Assembly (NCBI GenBank): GCA_964468345.1
Contig: CAYXVZ010000010.1
Span: 1 to 64,000, forward strand
Direction of reading: 5' to 3'
DNA: 64,000 nucleotides
Origin: DALYLB01 sp964468345
GTDB lineage: Bacteria; Acidobacteriota; Blastocatellia; RBC074
Shown here: positions 48,043 to 57,708 of the stretch, in pieces
How positions within the stretch are numbered: position 1 is the stretch's first letter
How the letters are laid out: the number at the start of each line of letters is the position of its first letter
The notes under the pieces: model-generated
Told to the model about the DNA's origin: nothing
Seen by the model: only the letters and a program-made list of their open reading frames with translations
Databases searched by the model: none
Position numbers and translations under genes: made by a program

Positions 48043-49818
48043 ATGCGTTGGTCACAATTTTTCATTCCCACCTTGCGTGAAGAGCCCGCCGATGCGGAAG
48101 TCATCAGTCACAAATTGCTGCTGCGTGCCGGTTTGATTCGGCAGCTCGGCGCGGGCATTTATTCCTATCTGCCGCTGGCGCAGCGATCGGTGCTCAAGAT
48201 CACGAACATCATTCGCGAAGAGATGAACGCCATCGGCGCGCAGGAATTCTTTCTGCCCGCGATCCATCCGGCCGAACCGTGGAAGGAATCGGGCCGCTGG
48301 ACCGTGATGGGCGACAACATGTTCCGCCTCAAGGATCGCAAGGGCGCCGATCTCTGCCTGGGCATGACGCACGAAGAGATCTTCACCGACATCGCCCGCA
48401 AGGAACTGCGTTCCTACAAACAGCTTCCCCAGGTCTGGTATCAGATTCAGACCAAGTTCCGCGACGAACCGCGTCCGAAGTCGGGGCTGCTGCGCGTGCG
48501 CCAGTTCACGATGAAGGACGCGTATACTTTCGATATCGACTTTGCGGGGCTCGACAAGGCGTTCGACGATCAGCGCGGCGCCTACTGCCGCATCTATAGC
48601 CGCTGCGGGCTGGAATACGTCATCGTCGATGCGGATACGGGAGCGATGGGCGGCTCGGCGTCGAATGAGTTCATGGTCTACACCAATGCCGGCGAAGACC
48701 TCGTTGCAAGCTGCCCGAAATGCGGTTATGCGGCGAACACGGAAAAAGCGCTCTCGCGCATTCCCGCCATTGTCGATGAAAACCCCGATGCCAAGATCGA
48801 GAAATTCCCGACGCCGAACGTTCGCACGATCGAGGATCTGGTGAATTTCGAGGGCGGCGCGGCGGCCGACCGCCAGATCAAGACGCTGGTCTTCACCGTT
48901 ATTTCCGAAAAAGACAAAAAGGAAACGACGCAGACCTTGCTCGCGCTGTTGCGCGGAGATCATCCGCTGAACGAAGCCAAGCTGGCCTCGGCCGTCGGCG
49001 GGATGCTGCGCGCGGAGAAAGCCGAACTGATTCAACTGCGGCCCGCGCATCCGGAAGAGATCTTCACAGCCATGGGCGCGCACGCCGGATCGCTGGGCGC
49101 GGTGGGCGTCACGAAGTTCAAAGTGCTGGCTGACAACGCGCTCAAGGGACGCGCGAATATGACGACCGGGGCGAATGAAGACGATCATCACCTGCGCGGC
49201 GTGAATATCGAACGCGACATCAAGGTCACGGAGTGGACCGAACTGCGCACGGTCGCCGAGGGCGAAGGCTGTCCGAAATGCGACGGCACGCTGCGCCTGG
49301 GCAAGGCGCTCGAAGTCGGCCACATTTTCAAGCTGGGTTTGAAATACAGCGTGTCGATGGGCGCGACCGTGCTCAATGCCGAGGGCAAAGAGGTGCCGAT
49401 CGTCATGGGCAGTTACGGCATCGGCGTCGAACGCATTCTGGCCGCCGCCATCGAACTGCATTACGACGAAGCGGGCATCAAATTCCCGATCACGATCGCG
49501 CCTTTTGAGGCCGTTGTCGTTCCGCTGAATGTGAAAGACGCGGAATTAAAGGCCACCGGCGATCGCCTCTATGACGAGTTGCGCAAGGCCGGCGTCGATG
49601 TCCTGATCGACGATCGCGACGAACGCGCGGGCGTCAAACTCAACGATGCCGATCTGGTCGGCTTCCCCTTCCAGGTCCGCATCGGACCGAAGAAATTGAA
49701 GGAAGGCAAGGTCGAACTCTATGACCGCGCCACCCGCACCGCGGAAGACATCCCGCTCGATTCGGTCGTCGCCACACTGCGGGCCAAGGTCGATGCGGCC
49801 GTTCAGGCGCTTTCCTGA
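48043..49818 (+). CDS. proS: Prolyl-tRNA synthetase (class II, bacterial form with editing domain)
   Basis: 591 aa, charges tRNA-Pro. Class II motif 2 QTKFRDEPRPKSGLLRVRQF is near residue 135-155; motif 3 GSYGIGVERILAA is near 455-467. Between them the INS editing domain region (about 230-400) is present and contains the bacterial K.LV...GDH..NE.KL pattern. CPKCG (near 225) and CPKCDG (near 410) are structural cysteine pairs. The ATG at 48043 gives MRWSQFFIPTLRE, the standard start; an upstream extension is palindrome sequence. Confidence 0.96.
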   Translation: MRWSQFFIPTLREEPADAEVISHKLLLRAGLIRQLGAGIYSYLPLAQRSVLKITNIIREEMNAIGAQEFFLPAIHPAEPWKESGRWTVMGDNMFRLKDRKGADLCLGMTHEEIFTDIARKELRSYKQLPQVWYQIQTKFRDEPRPKSGLLRVRQFTMKDAYTFDIDFAGLDKAFDDQRGAYCRIYSRCGLEYVIVDADTGAMGGSASNEFMVYTNAGEDLVASCPKCGYAANTEKALSRIPAIVDENPDAKIEKFPTPNVRTIEDLVNFEGGAAADRQIKTLVFTVISEKDKKETTQTLLALLRGDHPLNEAKLASAVGGMLRAEKAELIQLRPAHPEEIFTAMGAHAGSLGAVGVTKFKVLADNALKGRANMTTGANEDDHHLRGVNIERDIKVTEWTELRTVAEGEGCPKCDGTLRLGKALEVGHIFKLGLKYSVSMGATVLNAEGKEVPIVMGSYGIGVERILAAAIELHYDEAGIKFPITIAPFEAVVVPLNVKDAELKATGDRLYDELRKAGVDVLIDDRDERAGVKLNDADLVGFPFQVRIGPKKLKEGKVELYDRATRTAEDIPLDSVVATLRAKVDAAVQALS

Positions 49819-49841
49819 AATGCAGCTTGAACCACGAAGCT

Positions 49842-49939
49842 GGAAGGAGAGTACGAAAGAAACGAAAATAACGAAACGGACGAAAGAAGCATAGATTTTT
49901 CGTCCGTTTCGTTATTCTCGTTTCTTTCGTGCTCTCCTT
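49842..49939. repeat. Nonamer palindrome, CGAAACAAA family, copy 5
   Basis: Left arm 49842-49885 (GAGAGTACGAAAGAAACGAA and on), right arm 49898-49939. It fills the proS-YdeI gap. Confidence 0.9.
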
Positions 49940-49957
49940 TCCTTTAAGTGCGATTTC

Positions 49958-50548
49958 ATGACATCCCCAAAAAAATCCGCAGAAGAACTGCCCATCATCT
50001 TATTCGACGACCAGAAAGCCTGGGAGAAGTGGCTGAAAGCGAATCACGCTGAGGCGAAGGGGCTCTGGGTGCGAATCGCCAAGAAGGCCGCAAGCTATGG
50101 CTCGGTAAGTTATGACGAAGCCCTCGAAGTCGCGTTGTGTTACGGCTGGATCGACGGGCAGAAGAAAAGCTTCGATGCGGAATCCTTTCTGCAGAAATTC
50201 ACGCCGCGCGGGAAAAAAAGCCTCTGGTCGAAGATCAACCGGGAGAAGGTCGAACGCTTGATCCAGAACAAGCGGATGAAGCCGGCGGGCCTGGCCGCTG
50301 TCGAGAGCGCAAAACAGGACGGCCGCTGGGACGCGGCATATGATTCCCACCGGACCGCAACCGTCCCCGAAGATTTCGAGGCTGCCCTCAAGAAAAACAA
50401 AAAAGCCGCGGCTTTCTTTGTCACCCTCAACAGCGCCAACCGATACGCCATTCTCTGGCGCATTCAAACCGCGAAAAAAGCCGAGACGCGCGCCAAACGA
50501 ATCGAGCAGTTCATCGAGATGCTGGCGCGCGAAGAAAAGCTTCACTGA
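49958..50548 (+). CDS. YdeI/OmpD-associated family protein
   Basis: 196 aa. Motifs of the family are YDEALEVALCYGWIDGQKK near residue 50 and KFTPRGKKSLWSKINREKVERL near 75, followed by the helical C-terminal YdeI domain (FEAALKKNKKAAAFF). The E. coli relative YdeI/OmdA was linked to resistance to cationic peptides; the biochemical role is unclear. Monocistronic between two palindromes. Confidence 0.88.
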   Translation: MTSPKKSAEELPIILFDDQKAWEKWLKANHAEAKGLWVRIAKKAASYGSVSYDEALEVALCYGWIDGQKKSFDAESFLQKFTPRGKKSLWSKINREKVERLIQNKRMKPAGLAAVESAKQDGRWDAAYDSHRTATVPEDFEAALKKNKKAAAFFVTLNSANRYAILWRIQTAKKAETRAKRIEQFIEMLAREEKLH

Positions 50549-50553
50549 GCGGT

Positions 50554-50616
50554 TTCAGGAAAATCAAAAGGCAAAAGGGTCCTACTACACTTTTGCCTTT
50601 TGCCTTTTAATTTTCC
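50554..50616. repeat. AAAGGCA-type palindrome, copy 2
   Basis: The left arm (50554-50579, AAAATCAAAAGGCAAAAGGG) and right arm (50590-50616) are complementary with a loop of about 10 nt. Lies between convergent YdeI and cytochrome c genes; likely works as a bidirectional terminator. Confidence 0.85.
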
Positions 50617-51024
50617 TCAGCCCGCCGGTTGCGGGTCGAAGGGTTTTTGAATCGACTCGATGTATTTCACGAGATTATTGATATCCGATCCGGTCAGAAT
50701 CATGCCCCAGACGGGCATTTCCTTATCTCCATGCACCGGCAGCGATGAATCGCCGGTGATTGCCTTCCGGATCGTTTCGCTCGAATATTTCGAATTGGTG
50801 GCTTGCAGTCGCCGCAGGTCCGGCGGATGTTTCTTCAGCGACGTTGCCACTGGCCCCCCACCCGCGCCATTCGTGCCGTGACAGCTCGCGCAATAGTTCA
50901 GAAACAGCTTGCGTCCTTGTCCCACGGCATCCTTGCCCGGTTGTTCCGCGGGGAGAACATATGCCGTCGGAACCGAAAAATAGATCAACACAATTGCGGC
51001 CAATAACATCAGCATCCGTTTCAT
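50617..51024 (-). CDS. Periplasmic c-type cytochrome
   Basis: 135 aa from the ATG at 51024. A signal peptide covers about 1-26 (LMLLAAIVLIYFSVPTAYVLPA). One heme motif CASCH at 45-49, with the axial Met in DKEMPVWGM near 104, and the C-terminal helix DINNLVKYIESIQ. Single-domain cytochrome c (class I, cbb3-like fold) that carries electrons in the periplasm. I start at MKRMLM because this gives a proper signal peptide; an upstream extension lacks one. Confidence 0.88.
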   Translation of the reverse strand: MKRMLMLLAAIVLIYFSVPTAYVLPAEQPGKDAVGQGRKLFLNYCASCHGTNGAGGGPVATSLKKHPPDLRRLQATNSKYSSETIRKAITGDSSLPVHGDKEMPVWGMILTGSDINNLVKYIESIQKPFDPQPAG

Positions 51025-51201
51025 ACTCTCAGGCTCCTTTCTCAAGCATCCGTGTGAAGGAAGAAGATGCATGACGGGTCTTCTGTGCCTTTTCAAACAG
51101 CAAGTCTTATTCCCCGTCTTTTTCGGTGGCATCGGACTTGCTTCTATCAGGGCGGCAATCGTTGATGTTGATTTGACCTTCTCGGAATAAAGGAGCTTCG
51201 C

Positions 51202-51525
51202 ATGAATAAATATACATTGCTTTCACTGCCCGTCGTGCTCGGATGTTTTCTCGGTTCCTGCGCTATCGGCGCACTGACCTTTGCCATTATCGTCGCGGAT
51301 TCGCTGGTGCCGGGACTGACGACGCCGAATTCATATTTATTTGCTTTGAATTTCCCGATGCTGTCGGTGATCTTGCCGGTGGTGGGAATGCTGCTGCTGG
51401 CGCCAACTGCCTTATATCTCGCACTTACGCCAAATGCACCCGCGAAGGAAGTGGAAAGGACAGAGAGCACAACGGGCGTCGAAGCAACGCCGGCTCCTGC
51501 GAACGGTTTCCTGAAGGCCGCCTAA
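51202..51525 (+). CDS. Small membrane protein of unknown function
   Basis: 107 aa. Two hydrophobic helices (LLSLPVVLGCFLGSCAIGAL extending onwards, and LSVILPVVGMLLLAPTALYLAL) and a soluble tail rich in Pro, Ala and Glu. AAAGGAGC precedes the ATG by 7 nt, which supports it over an antisense frame in the same place. Function not recognised. Divergent from the cytochrome c gene. Confidence 0.6.
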   Translation: MNKYTLLSLPVVLGCFLGSCAIGALTFAIIVADSLVPGLTTPNSYLFALNFPMLSVILPVVGMLLLAPTALYLALTPNAPAKEVERTESTTGVEATPAPANGFLKAA

Positions 51526-51580
51526 AATTACTCACTTGATCGTCGCATCCTTCTCCTGTCTGTAGCTTTGGCTGGGAACG

Positions 51581-51643
51581 ACTGCGATTGCGGAAGAAAT
51601 TGGGAGGCAACTCCTGATTGCATCTCTCTTCCGCAATCGCAGT
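51581..51643. repeat. Inverted repeat ACTGCGATTGCGGAAG
   Basis: Left arm 51581-51596, right arm CTTCCGCAATCGCAGT near 51628-51643, loop about 30 nt with its own GGGAGGCAACTCC pairing. REP-like. It lies in the 430-bp gap before RNase R, which otherwise holds two more palindromes (51751-51945). Confidence 0.75.
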
Positions 51644-51750
51644 TTTGCTTTTGGGGCGCGAATTTTTCACCGCGAAATGTGCGGGATTTTCCAATCGGCT
51701 GTGCAGATTTCCTCATTCTTTTGCGGGATTTTTCGATTCGGGATGGAAAA

Positions 51751-51945
51751 AGGAGAGTGCGAAACAAACGAAAAAACGAAAGAGACAAAAAAATTTTCCC
51801 TTTCGTCTGTGCCGTTTTTCTTTTCTTGACTGTCGTCGCCCCCAAAGGGAAGGCGGTTACCACGAAGAAACGAAGAGCGCGAAGAAGAAGCAAGAATCAT
51901 ACTATCCCATTCTTTCCTCTTCGTGCTCTTCGTTTCTTCGTGGTT
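51751..51945. repeat. Two adjacent palindromes: CGAAACAAA family copy 6 (degenerate) and CCACGAAG family copy 3
   Basis: The first has arms 51751-51785 and 51798-51830 with visible decay in the right arm. The second has arms 51857-51892 and 51911-51945, nearly perfect. Together they fill the gap downstream of rnr and close to the small membrane protein gene. Confidence 0.85.
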
Positions 51946-51956
51946 CAATATCGGTC

Positions 51957-54134
51957 TTAACCTCGCCCCTTCTTTCGCGGCAACCGGCTGCCCGCGACGG
52001 AGAAATCCACCAGGTGACGGTCGGTGTTGACGCGGTCGACGCGGACGCGAATCTTGTCGCCGAGCTTGAAGCTTCGCTTGCTGCCGCGGGCGGTCAGGCA
52101 ATGACGCCGTTCATCATACTGGTAATAATCGTCGATCAGCGTCGACACTCCCACCAGTCCTTCGATATAAAACTCGTCCAGTTCCACATAAAAACCGAAA
52201 TCCCGAACGTTGGTGATCATCCCGTCGAACTCTTCGCCGATGCGTTCGTTCATGAACTTCGCCTTGCGCCATTCATCGACCTCGTGCTCCGCGGCATCAG
52301 CGGCGCGTTCGCGTTCGCTGGATTCCTCGGCCATCAGTTCGAGATCGGAAAGGGGAATCGGCGCCCGTTGAGCCGGATTGCGCAGGATCTCCCGCAATAA
52401 ACGGTGCACGATCAGGTCGGGGTAGCGGCGAATGGGTGAGGTGAAATGGGTATAGGTCGTCGCGGCCAGGCCGAAATGCCCCGCGTTCTGCGCCGTATAG
52501 CGCGCGCGCTGCAGCGATCGCAGCATCGCATAGGCCAGCACGCGTTCCTCGGGCTTGCCTTCGAGTTGCTTCGACAGCCGCTGGTAATCCTTCGAACTGA
52601 CGCCCTCGGCGGGGAACTTGTATCCATATGCCGCCGCGAGCAGCGCGAATTCGACGACGCGCTGAACGGTGGGCTCTTCGTGAATGCGATAGATCGAGGG
52701 AATCTTCAATTTCGCGAAATGGCCGGCCACCGTTTCATTCGCCAGCAGCATGAACTCTTCGATGATGCGGTGCGCAATGTTGCGATCGGCCTTGAGCACG
52801 CCCGCGATGCGGCCTTCGTCGTCGAATTCGAAGATCGATTCGGGCAAATTGAAGTCGATCGCCCCGCGCGCGCTTCGCATCTTGATCAGGATGCGGGCCA
52901 GCTCTTCCATCACGTGAAAAAGGTCGATCAGGTCGGCATAGCGCATGGCCAGTTGCGGATCGGCGTGCGTCAGCAGTTTGTTGACGTCGGTATAGGTCAT
53001 GCGTTCGTTGCTGCGAATGACCGTTTCGCATAATTCGTATTTGACGACGCGGCCGCGCGCATCGACTTCCATCAGGGCGGACATCGTCAGCCGATCGACT
53101 TTGGGATTGAGCGAACAGATGCCGTTCGAGAGCCGTTCGGGCAGCATCGGAATCGCACGCTCGGGAAAGTACACCGAGGTTCCGCGCAATCGCGCCTCGG
53201 CATCGAGCGGCGCGCCTTCGCGCACATAATAACTGACGTCTGCGATGTGAACGCCGAGATGGTAATTGCCGTTTTCGAGCCGTTTCAGGCTGATCGCATC
53301 GTCGAAATCACGCGCCGTCTCGCCGTCGATCGTGACCGTGGGAACATCGCGCAGATCCACACGGCCGGCAAGTTGCGCTTCGGTCACGGTTTCAGAGACG
53401 GCCTCGGCTTCCGCCAGGACTTCCTCTGGGAAAATGTGCGGCAGGTCGTGCTTGTGAATCACGATGTTGATATCCATCCCCGGATCGTCGCTGGAGCCGC
53501 CCAGGAATTGCGTGATGCGCCCCTTGGGATTGCGATGCGATGCGGGATAGGAAGTCACTTCGACGGCCACGATCGCGCCATCGGGATGTTCCGCGGCCTG
53601 GTCTTTCTCGATTTCGATATCGAACAAAAACTTTTCATCCATCGACTCGACCCAGGATTCGCGAAACCCATGATGCAATCGGCCGACGATTTTCAATTTG
53701 CCGCGCCGCAAAATCATTTCGACCTTGCCCGATCGATCGGCTTCGCGGCGGTTCGCGGAAACGGTCGCGATGACCAGATCGCCGTCAAAGGCTCCGTTCA
53801 AATCTTCGAGTTCGATGCGGATGCGGCCCCGCTTTCGCTCCTCGATCTCCTCGGAAATAAAATGAACGATCTTGCGCCGGCGTTGCCGGATGTGACCGAT
53901 CTGCGCGCGGCCCGAGGGAGAAAATCTGAAATTCTGCCCGTAGCGTCGCAGCAGCCCGACGCCCTGCAATCGATTGAGCAGTTCTTTCAGCGCCTTGTGT
54001 TGCGGCCGGTTCATATCGAATTGATCCGCCAGATCCTCGGCCGATAGCCCGTCGTCCGATTCCCGAATGGCTGCGAGCAGGGCCTGGATATCGAGCAGCG
54101 AATTGGTTTCATTGATCTGTTTTCGTCGACTCAT
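51957..54134 (-). CDS. rnr: Ribonuclease R
   Basis: 3'-5' exoribonuclease, 725 aa. An N-terminal winged helix (LLAAIRESDDGLSAEDLADQF, residues about 14-75) is followed by cold-shock domains, then the RNB catalytic core with DGETARDFDDAISL (acidic Mg ligands) and IADVSYYVREG, and SVYFPERAIPMLPERLSNG. The C-terminal S1 domain is near 635-715 (GMITNVRDFGFYVELDEFYI). A short basic tail (RLPRKKGRG) replaces the usual long Lys-rich one. Degrades structured RNA including rRNA fragments and tmRNA targets. Ends 12 bp from a CCACGAAG palindrome. Confidence 0.95.
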   Translation of the reverse strand: MSRRKQINETNSLLDIQALLAAIRESDDGLSAEDLADQFDMNRPQHKALKELLNRLQGVGLLRRYGQNFRFSPSGRAQIGHIRQRRRKIVHFISEEIEERKRGRIRIELEDLNGAFDGDLVIATVSANRREADRSGKVEMILRRGKLKIVGRLHHGFRESWVESMDEKFLFDIEIEKDQAAEHPDGAIVAVEVTSYPASHRNPKGRITQFLGGSSDDPGMDINIVIHKHDLPHIFPEEVLAEAEAVSETVTEAQLAGRVDLRDVPTVTIDGETARDFDDAISLKRLENGNYHLGVHIADVSYYVREGAPLDAEARLRGTSVYFPERAIPMLPERLSNGICSLNPKVDRLTMSALMEVDARGRVVKYELCETVIRSNERMTYTDVNKLLTHADPQLAMRYADLIDLFHVMEELARILIKMRSARGAIDFNLPESIFEFDDEGRIAGVLKADRNIAHRIIEEFMLLANETVAGHFAKLKIPSIYRIHEEPTVQRVVEFALLAAAYGYKFPAEGVSSKDYQRLSKQLEGKPEERVLAYAMLRSLQRARYTAQNAGHFGLAATTYTHFTSPIRRYPDLIVHRLLREILRNPAQRAPIPLSDLELMAEESSERERAADAAEHEVDEWRKAKFMNERIGEEFDGMITNVRDFGFYVELDEFYIEGLVGVSTLIDDYYQYDERRHCLTARGSKRSFKLGDKIRVRVDRVNTDRHLVDFSVAGSRLPRKKGRG

Positions 54135-54355
54135 AGTTGATAAGGATACGGGAGAAGGACGGTTTCAGGAAATTTCAATTTTATCGGCTTCCGGCTTGTC
54201 ATCACCGGTCATACCAACTCATAATCTTAGAAGTTCAATAACGATCAACTGAATACGCAAATAGATTCATCCACAAAGCACACGAAGCTTCGCAAAGTTG
54301 AATGCAGTTGGAAGTGTCGAAATTAGGTAGATACTGCGGTCAGGTTCCGCCTATT

Positions 54356-54384
54356 GGTAGGACAGGTTCCCAACCTGTCCTACC
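54356..54384. repeat. Hairpin GGTAGGACAGGTT-CCC-AACCTGTCCTACC
   Basis: Perfect 13-bp inverted repeat with a 3-nt loop in the 344-bp gap between rnr and the PSCyt gene (54135-54478). The remainder of that gap shows no gene or other clear element. A REP-like hairpin. Confidence 0.85.
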
Positions 54385-54478
54385 TGAGAGGTTGAATTTG
54401 CCGCTGGCAGGTTTTTCGGACACGTGAGTTGCGCTTTGTGGAAGCGAAGTGACTGCTGTTCCATTCGGGAGTCCTGCT

Positions 54479-57400
54479 ATGGCAAAGAGATTCAAACTCG
54501 CGCTTTGTTTCGCCTGCCTTGTCGGCTTGTTGCTCTGGAAATACGACCTGACCGCGAGCGGAGCCCAGACCCAATCCATCGATTTCACACGCGATATCGA
54601 GCCGATCTTTCGCGCCAATTGCGCTGGCTGCCACGGCGAGAAGAAAGCCGCCGGCCAGTTGCGCCTCGACAATAAAGCCCTGGCCATGAAGGGCGGCATC
54701 AACGGCGCGGTGATTGTTCCGGGCAAGAGCGCGGAATCGCGTTTGGTGCATCGGATTCTCGGTGAAGGCGGCGAAAAGCGCATGCCGCTCGGCGGGGAAG
54801 CCCTCAAGCCCGAACAGATTCAATTGATTCGCGCCTGGATCGATCAAGGAGCCGTTTGGCCGGTGGACGCCGGACTCCGGACGCCGGACGCCGGACTGCC
54901 GAAACACTGGGCGTTTGTCGCACCGAAGCGTCCCGCCTTGCCGACGCTGAAAAATCCTGCCTGGGTGCGGACGCCGATCGATGCCTTCGTTCTTGCCGAA
55001 TTGGAAAAGCACGGCCTGCAGCCTTCGCCCGAAGCCGATCGCACGACGTTGATCCGGCGGCTCTATCTCGATCTGCTCGGCCTGCCGCCGACGCCGAATG
55101 AGGTCGATGCGTTCGTTGCCGATGCCGCGCCCGATGCCTGGGAAAAGCTGGTCGAGCGCGTGCTTGCCAACCCGCATTACGGCGAACGCTGGGGCCGCTG
55201 GTGGCTGGATGCCGCGCGCTATGCCGACACGAATGGATATGAAAAAGACCGCACGCGCTCGATCTGGCCTTATCGCGACTGGGTGATCAAGGCGCTCAAT
55301 CAGGACTTGTCTTTCGATAGATTCGCGATCGAACAGCTTGCCGGCGACCTGCTGCCGAATCCGACGCTCGATCAGCGCGTCGCCACGGGCTTTTTGCGCA
55401 ACTCGATGCTCAATCAGGAAGGCGGCACCGATCCCGAGCAGTTCCGCGTCGAGGGGGTGATCGATCGTGTGGATGCCATCGGCAAGGCCTTTCTCGGCCT
55501 GACCGTCAATTGCGCGCAATGCCATACGCATAAATTCGATCCGATTCAGCATAGCGAGTACTATCGTTTTTATGCGTTTTTGAATAACGACGATGAGCCG
55601 GAAATCGAAGTGCCCGATGCAAAGCTGACGGCGGCCCGAAACGAAATTCTGGCCAAGGTCGCGAAAGTCGAAGACGAGGCGATGGCGAAAGATCCGGATC
55701 TCGCCAAACGCATGGCGGCCTGGGAAGCCAAGGTGCGGACCTATGACATACCGTGGACGCCGCTCAAGACGGATGACATTTATGCCGCCTTCGGCGTGAA
55801 GTTCGATGTCCGCGAAGACGGCAGCTTTGTCGCGCGCGGCGATAATGCGACGACGAACAATTACATCGTGCGCGTCAAATCCGATCTCAAAAAGATCACG
55901 GGGTTTCGCATCGAATTGCTGACCGATCCGAACCTGCCCCGCACCGGCCCGGGACGCGCGCCGGACGGAAGTTTTTATTTCAGCGAATTCGCGGTCGAAG
56001 CCGCCCGCCCCGACAAGCCCGAGGCGCTCGAAAAAGTCGCGCTCTCCGGGGCGACCGCCGATTTCTCGCTGCCCGATTTTCCGGCCGCGAATGTCATCGA
56101 CGGCAATATGAAAACGCACTGGTACAGCGACGCCGGCCCGGTGCGACGGAATCAGGATCGCCAGTTCGTTTTCACAACTGCGCAGCCGGTCGGCTATGAC
56201 GGCGGCGCCTATCTCGTCTTTCAGATCGCGCAGAAACGGGATGACACGATCGACTCGGATCAGAAACAGCCGAACATCGGCCGCTTTCGCCTGTCGGTAA
56301 CCGATGCGCCGAATCCGACGGTGGATCCGCTGCCGGCGAATATACGCCGCCTGCTCGCCGTTCCCGCCGCCCAGCGCACGCCGGCGCAGCAACGAGAGAT
56401 CTTTGGCTTTTATCGCACGGCCGATCCGGCCTATGCGGAGGCCAACAAGAAGATCGATGAGATTATGAAAGAATGGCCGTATGGCCCGACGACGTTGGCC
56501 CTGGTCACGCGCCAGGTGCCGCGCGTCACGCGCGTGTTCAAACGCGGCGATTGGAAGCGCCCCGGCGATGTCGTCACGCCGGGCGTGCCTGCTTCGCTGC
56601 ATCCGCTGCAGAAAGACGCGCCGCCCAATCGGCTCGGCCTTGCCAAGTGGATCGTCGATCGCGATAACCCGCTGACCGCGCGCGTCATCGTCAATCGCAT
56701 CTGGCAGCAATATTTCGGACAGGGTCTCGTCACCACGCCCGAAGATTTCGGCTCGCGCTGCGAACTGCCCTCGCATCCGGCCCTGCTCGATTGGCTGGCG
56801 GTTGAATTCATGAGCGGAGGCGAGGGCGAGCGGGCGAGCGGGCGAGCGGGCGACAAAACCGGCGTCCGAATGGCCGCTGACCGCCGACCACCGACCACCG
56901 ACCACCGCTCCTGGAGCATCAAGCATATTCACCGCTTGATCGTGAATTCAGCCACGTACCGGCAATCGTCGAAGGTCACGCCGAAGCTGCTCGAAGCCGA
57001 TCCGTATAATCGATGGATTGCGCGCATGCCGCGCCTGCGCGTCGAGGCCGAGATTATTCGAGATATCTCGCTCGCGGCGAGCGGCCTGCTCAATCCGAAG
57101 ATCGGCGGGCCCAGCGTCTATCCGCCGCTGCCCGCGGGCGTGATGGATCTGGCCTATGCCGGTTTCAAGTGGGAGAACGCCAGCGGCCAGGACCGCTTCC
57201 GCCGCGGCATGTACATTTTCTGGAAACGCTCGGTGCCCTATCCGGCCATGACTGCGTTTGATCAACCCAACGGCGAATCCTCCTGCACGCGCCGCGTGAC
57301 ATCGAATACGCCGTTGCAGGCGCTGACCACGCTCAACGACAAGACCTTTATGGAAGCCGCGCAGGGCTTGGCCCTGCGCGTGTGGAAAGAAGGCGGCGGC

Positions 57401-57655
57401 GATGATCAGGCGAAAATGACCTATGCCTTTCGCCTCTGCGTCGGCCGCAAGCCCGATGCCTTCGAACTCGGCAAGCTGATGGGCCTGCTCGAAGAGCAGA
57501 AGAAATATTTCGCGGGCCGCACCGCGGCCGCCGTCTATGTGACCGCGCGCGATCTGACCGAGATCCCGGACGATCTGGATCTGCATCAGGTGGCTCCCTG
57601 GACGATCGTCGCCCGCGTTCTTTTGAACATGGATGAAACCATCACGCGCGAATAA
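54479..57655 (+). CDS. PSCyt1/DUF1549/DUF1553 (PSD1) multidomain protein
   Basis: 1058 aa exported protein. Signal peptide at the start (LALCFACLVGLLLWKY). A cytochrome-c-like PSCyt1 domain with heme motif CAGCH near residue 49 and the Met ligand in EKRMPLGG; DUF1549 (PSCyt2) near 150-370 (RWWLDAARYADTNGYEKDR, FAIEQLAGDLLP, NCAQCHTHKFDPI, which adds a second CxxCH); DUF1553 (PSD1) near 735-1045. The architecture is typical of Planctomycetes and Acidobacteria and usually pairs with DUF1501; the role is unproven. Two stretches look like translated intergenic repeats: VDAGLRTPDAGL near residue 130 and a segment near 780-810 reading GEGERASGRAG and RRPPTTDHRS. Confidence 0.88.
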   Translation: MAKRFKLALCFACLVGLLLWKYDLTASGAQTQSIDFTRDIEPIFRANCAGCHGEKKAAGQLRLDNKALAMKGGINGAVIVPGKSAESRLVHRILGEGGEKRMPLGGEALKPEQIQLIRAWIDQGAVWPVDAGLRTPDAGLPKHWAFVAPKRPALPTLKNPAWVRTPIDAFVLAELEKHGLQPSPEADRTTLIRRLYLDLLGLPPTPNEVDAFVADAAPDAWEKLVERVLANPHYGERWGRWWLDAARYADTNGYEKDRTRSIWPYRDWVIKALNQDLSFDRFAIEQLAGDLLPNPTLDQRVATGFLRNSMLNQEGGTDPEQFRVEGVIDRVDAIGKAFLGLTVNCAQCHTHKFDPIQHSEYYRFYAFLNNDDEPEIEVPDAKLTAARNEILAKVAKVEDEAMAKDPDLAKRMAAWEAKVRTYDIPWTPLKTDDIYAAFGVKFDVREDGSFVARGDNATTNNYIVRVKSDLKKITGFRIELLTDPNLPRTGPGRAPDGSFYFSEFAVEAARPDKPEALEKVALSGATADFSLPDFPAANVIDGNMKTHWYSDAGPVRRNQDRQFVFTTAQPVGYDGGAYLVFQIAQKRDDTIDSDQKQPNIGRFRLSVTDAPNPTVDPLPANIRRLLAVPAAQRTPAQQREIFGFYRTADPAYAEANKKIDEIMKEWPYGPTTLALVTRQVPRVTRVFKRGDWKRPGDVVTPGVPASLHPLQKDAPPNRLGLAKWIVDRDNPLTARVIVNRIWQQYFGQGLVTTPEDFGSRCELPSHPALLDWLAVEFMSGGEGERASGRAGDKTGVRMAADRRPPTTDHRSWSIKHIHRLIVNSATYRQSSKVTPKLLEADPYNRWIARMPRLRVEAEIIRDISLAASGLLNPKIGGPSVYPPLPAGVMDLAYAGFKWENASGQDRFRRGMYIFWKRSVPYPAMTAFDQPNGESSCTRRVTSNTPLQALTTLNDKTFMEAAQGLALRVWKEGGGDDQAKMTYAFRLCVGRKPDAFELGKLMGLLEEQKKYFAGRTAAAVYVTARDLTEIPDDLDLHQVAPWTIVARVLLNMDETITRE
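56817..56910. repeat. Tandem repeats inside the DUF1553 gene
   Basis: GCGAGCG/GGCGAGCG units (56817-56853) and ACCGCCG/ACCACCG units (56879-56910) lie in frame within the coding sequence, with a further GACGCCGGACTCC tract at 54866-54900. Unit size and base patterns resemble the intergenic palindrome arms. They encode low-complexity linkers at a domain boundary. Confidence 0.75.
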
Positions 57656-57665
57656 TGCGCCTATG

Positions 57666-57696
57666 TCAAATTTCAAATTTGAAATTTGAAATTTGA
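57666..57696. repeat. AAATTTC/AAATTTG palindrome
   Basis: A 31-bp run of 7-bp units TCAAATT then TGAAATT, self-complementary, in the 53-bp gap between the DUF1553 and DUF1501 genes. Confidence 0.85.
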
Positions 57697-57708
57697 TCGG
57701 AGAGAAAC

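Noticed and set aside
51147..51470. Minus-strand frame overlapping the small membrane protein
   Set aside because: The plus-strand frame has AAAGGAG and two clear membrane helices; the minus frame has neither.
54380..56932. An 850-codon open frame antisense to the DUF1553 gene
   Set aside because: A shadow frame of GC-rich coding sequence; no domain, no ribosome binding site and an improbable composition. Similar long antisense frames over recJ, the kinase, the regulator and aspC were rejected for the same reason.
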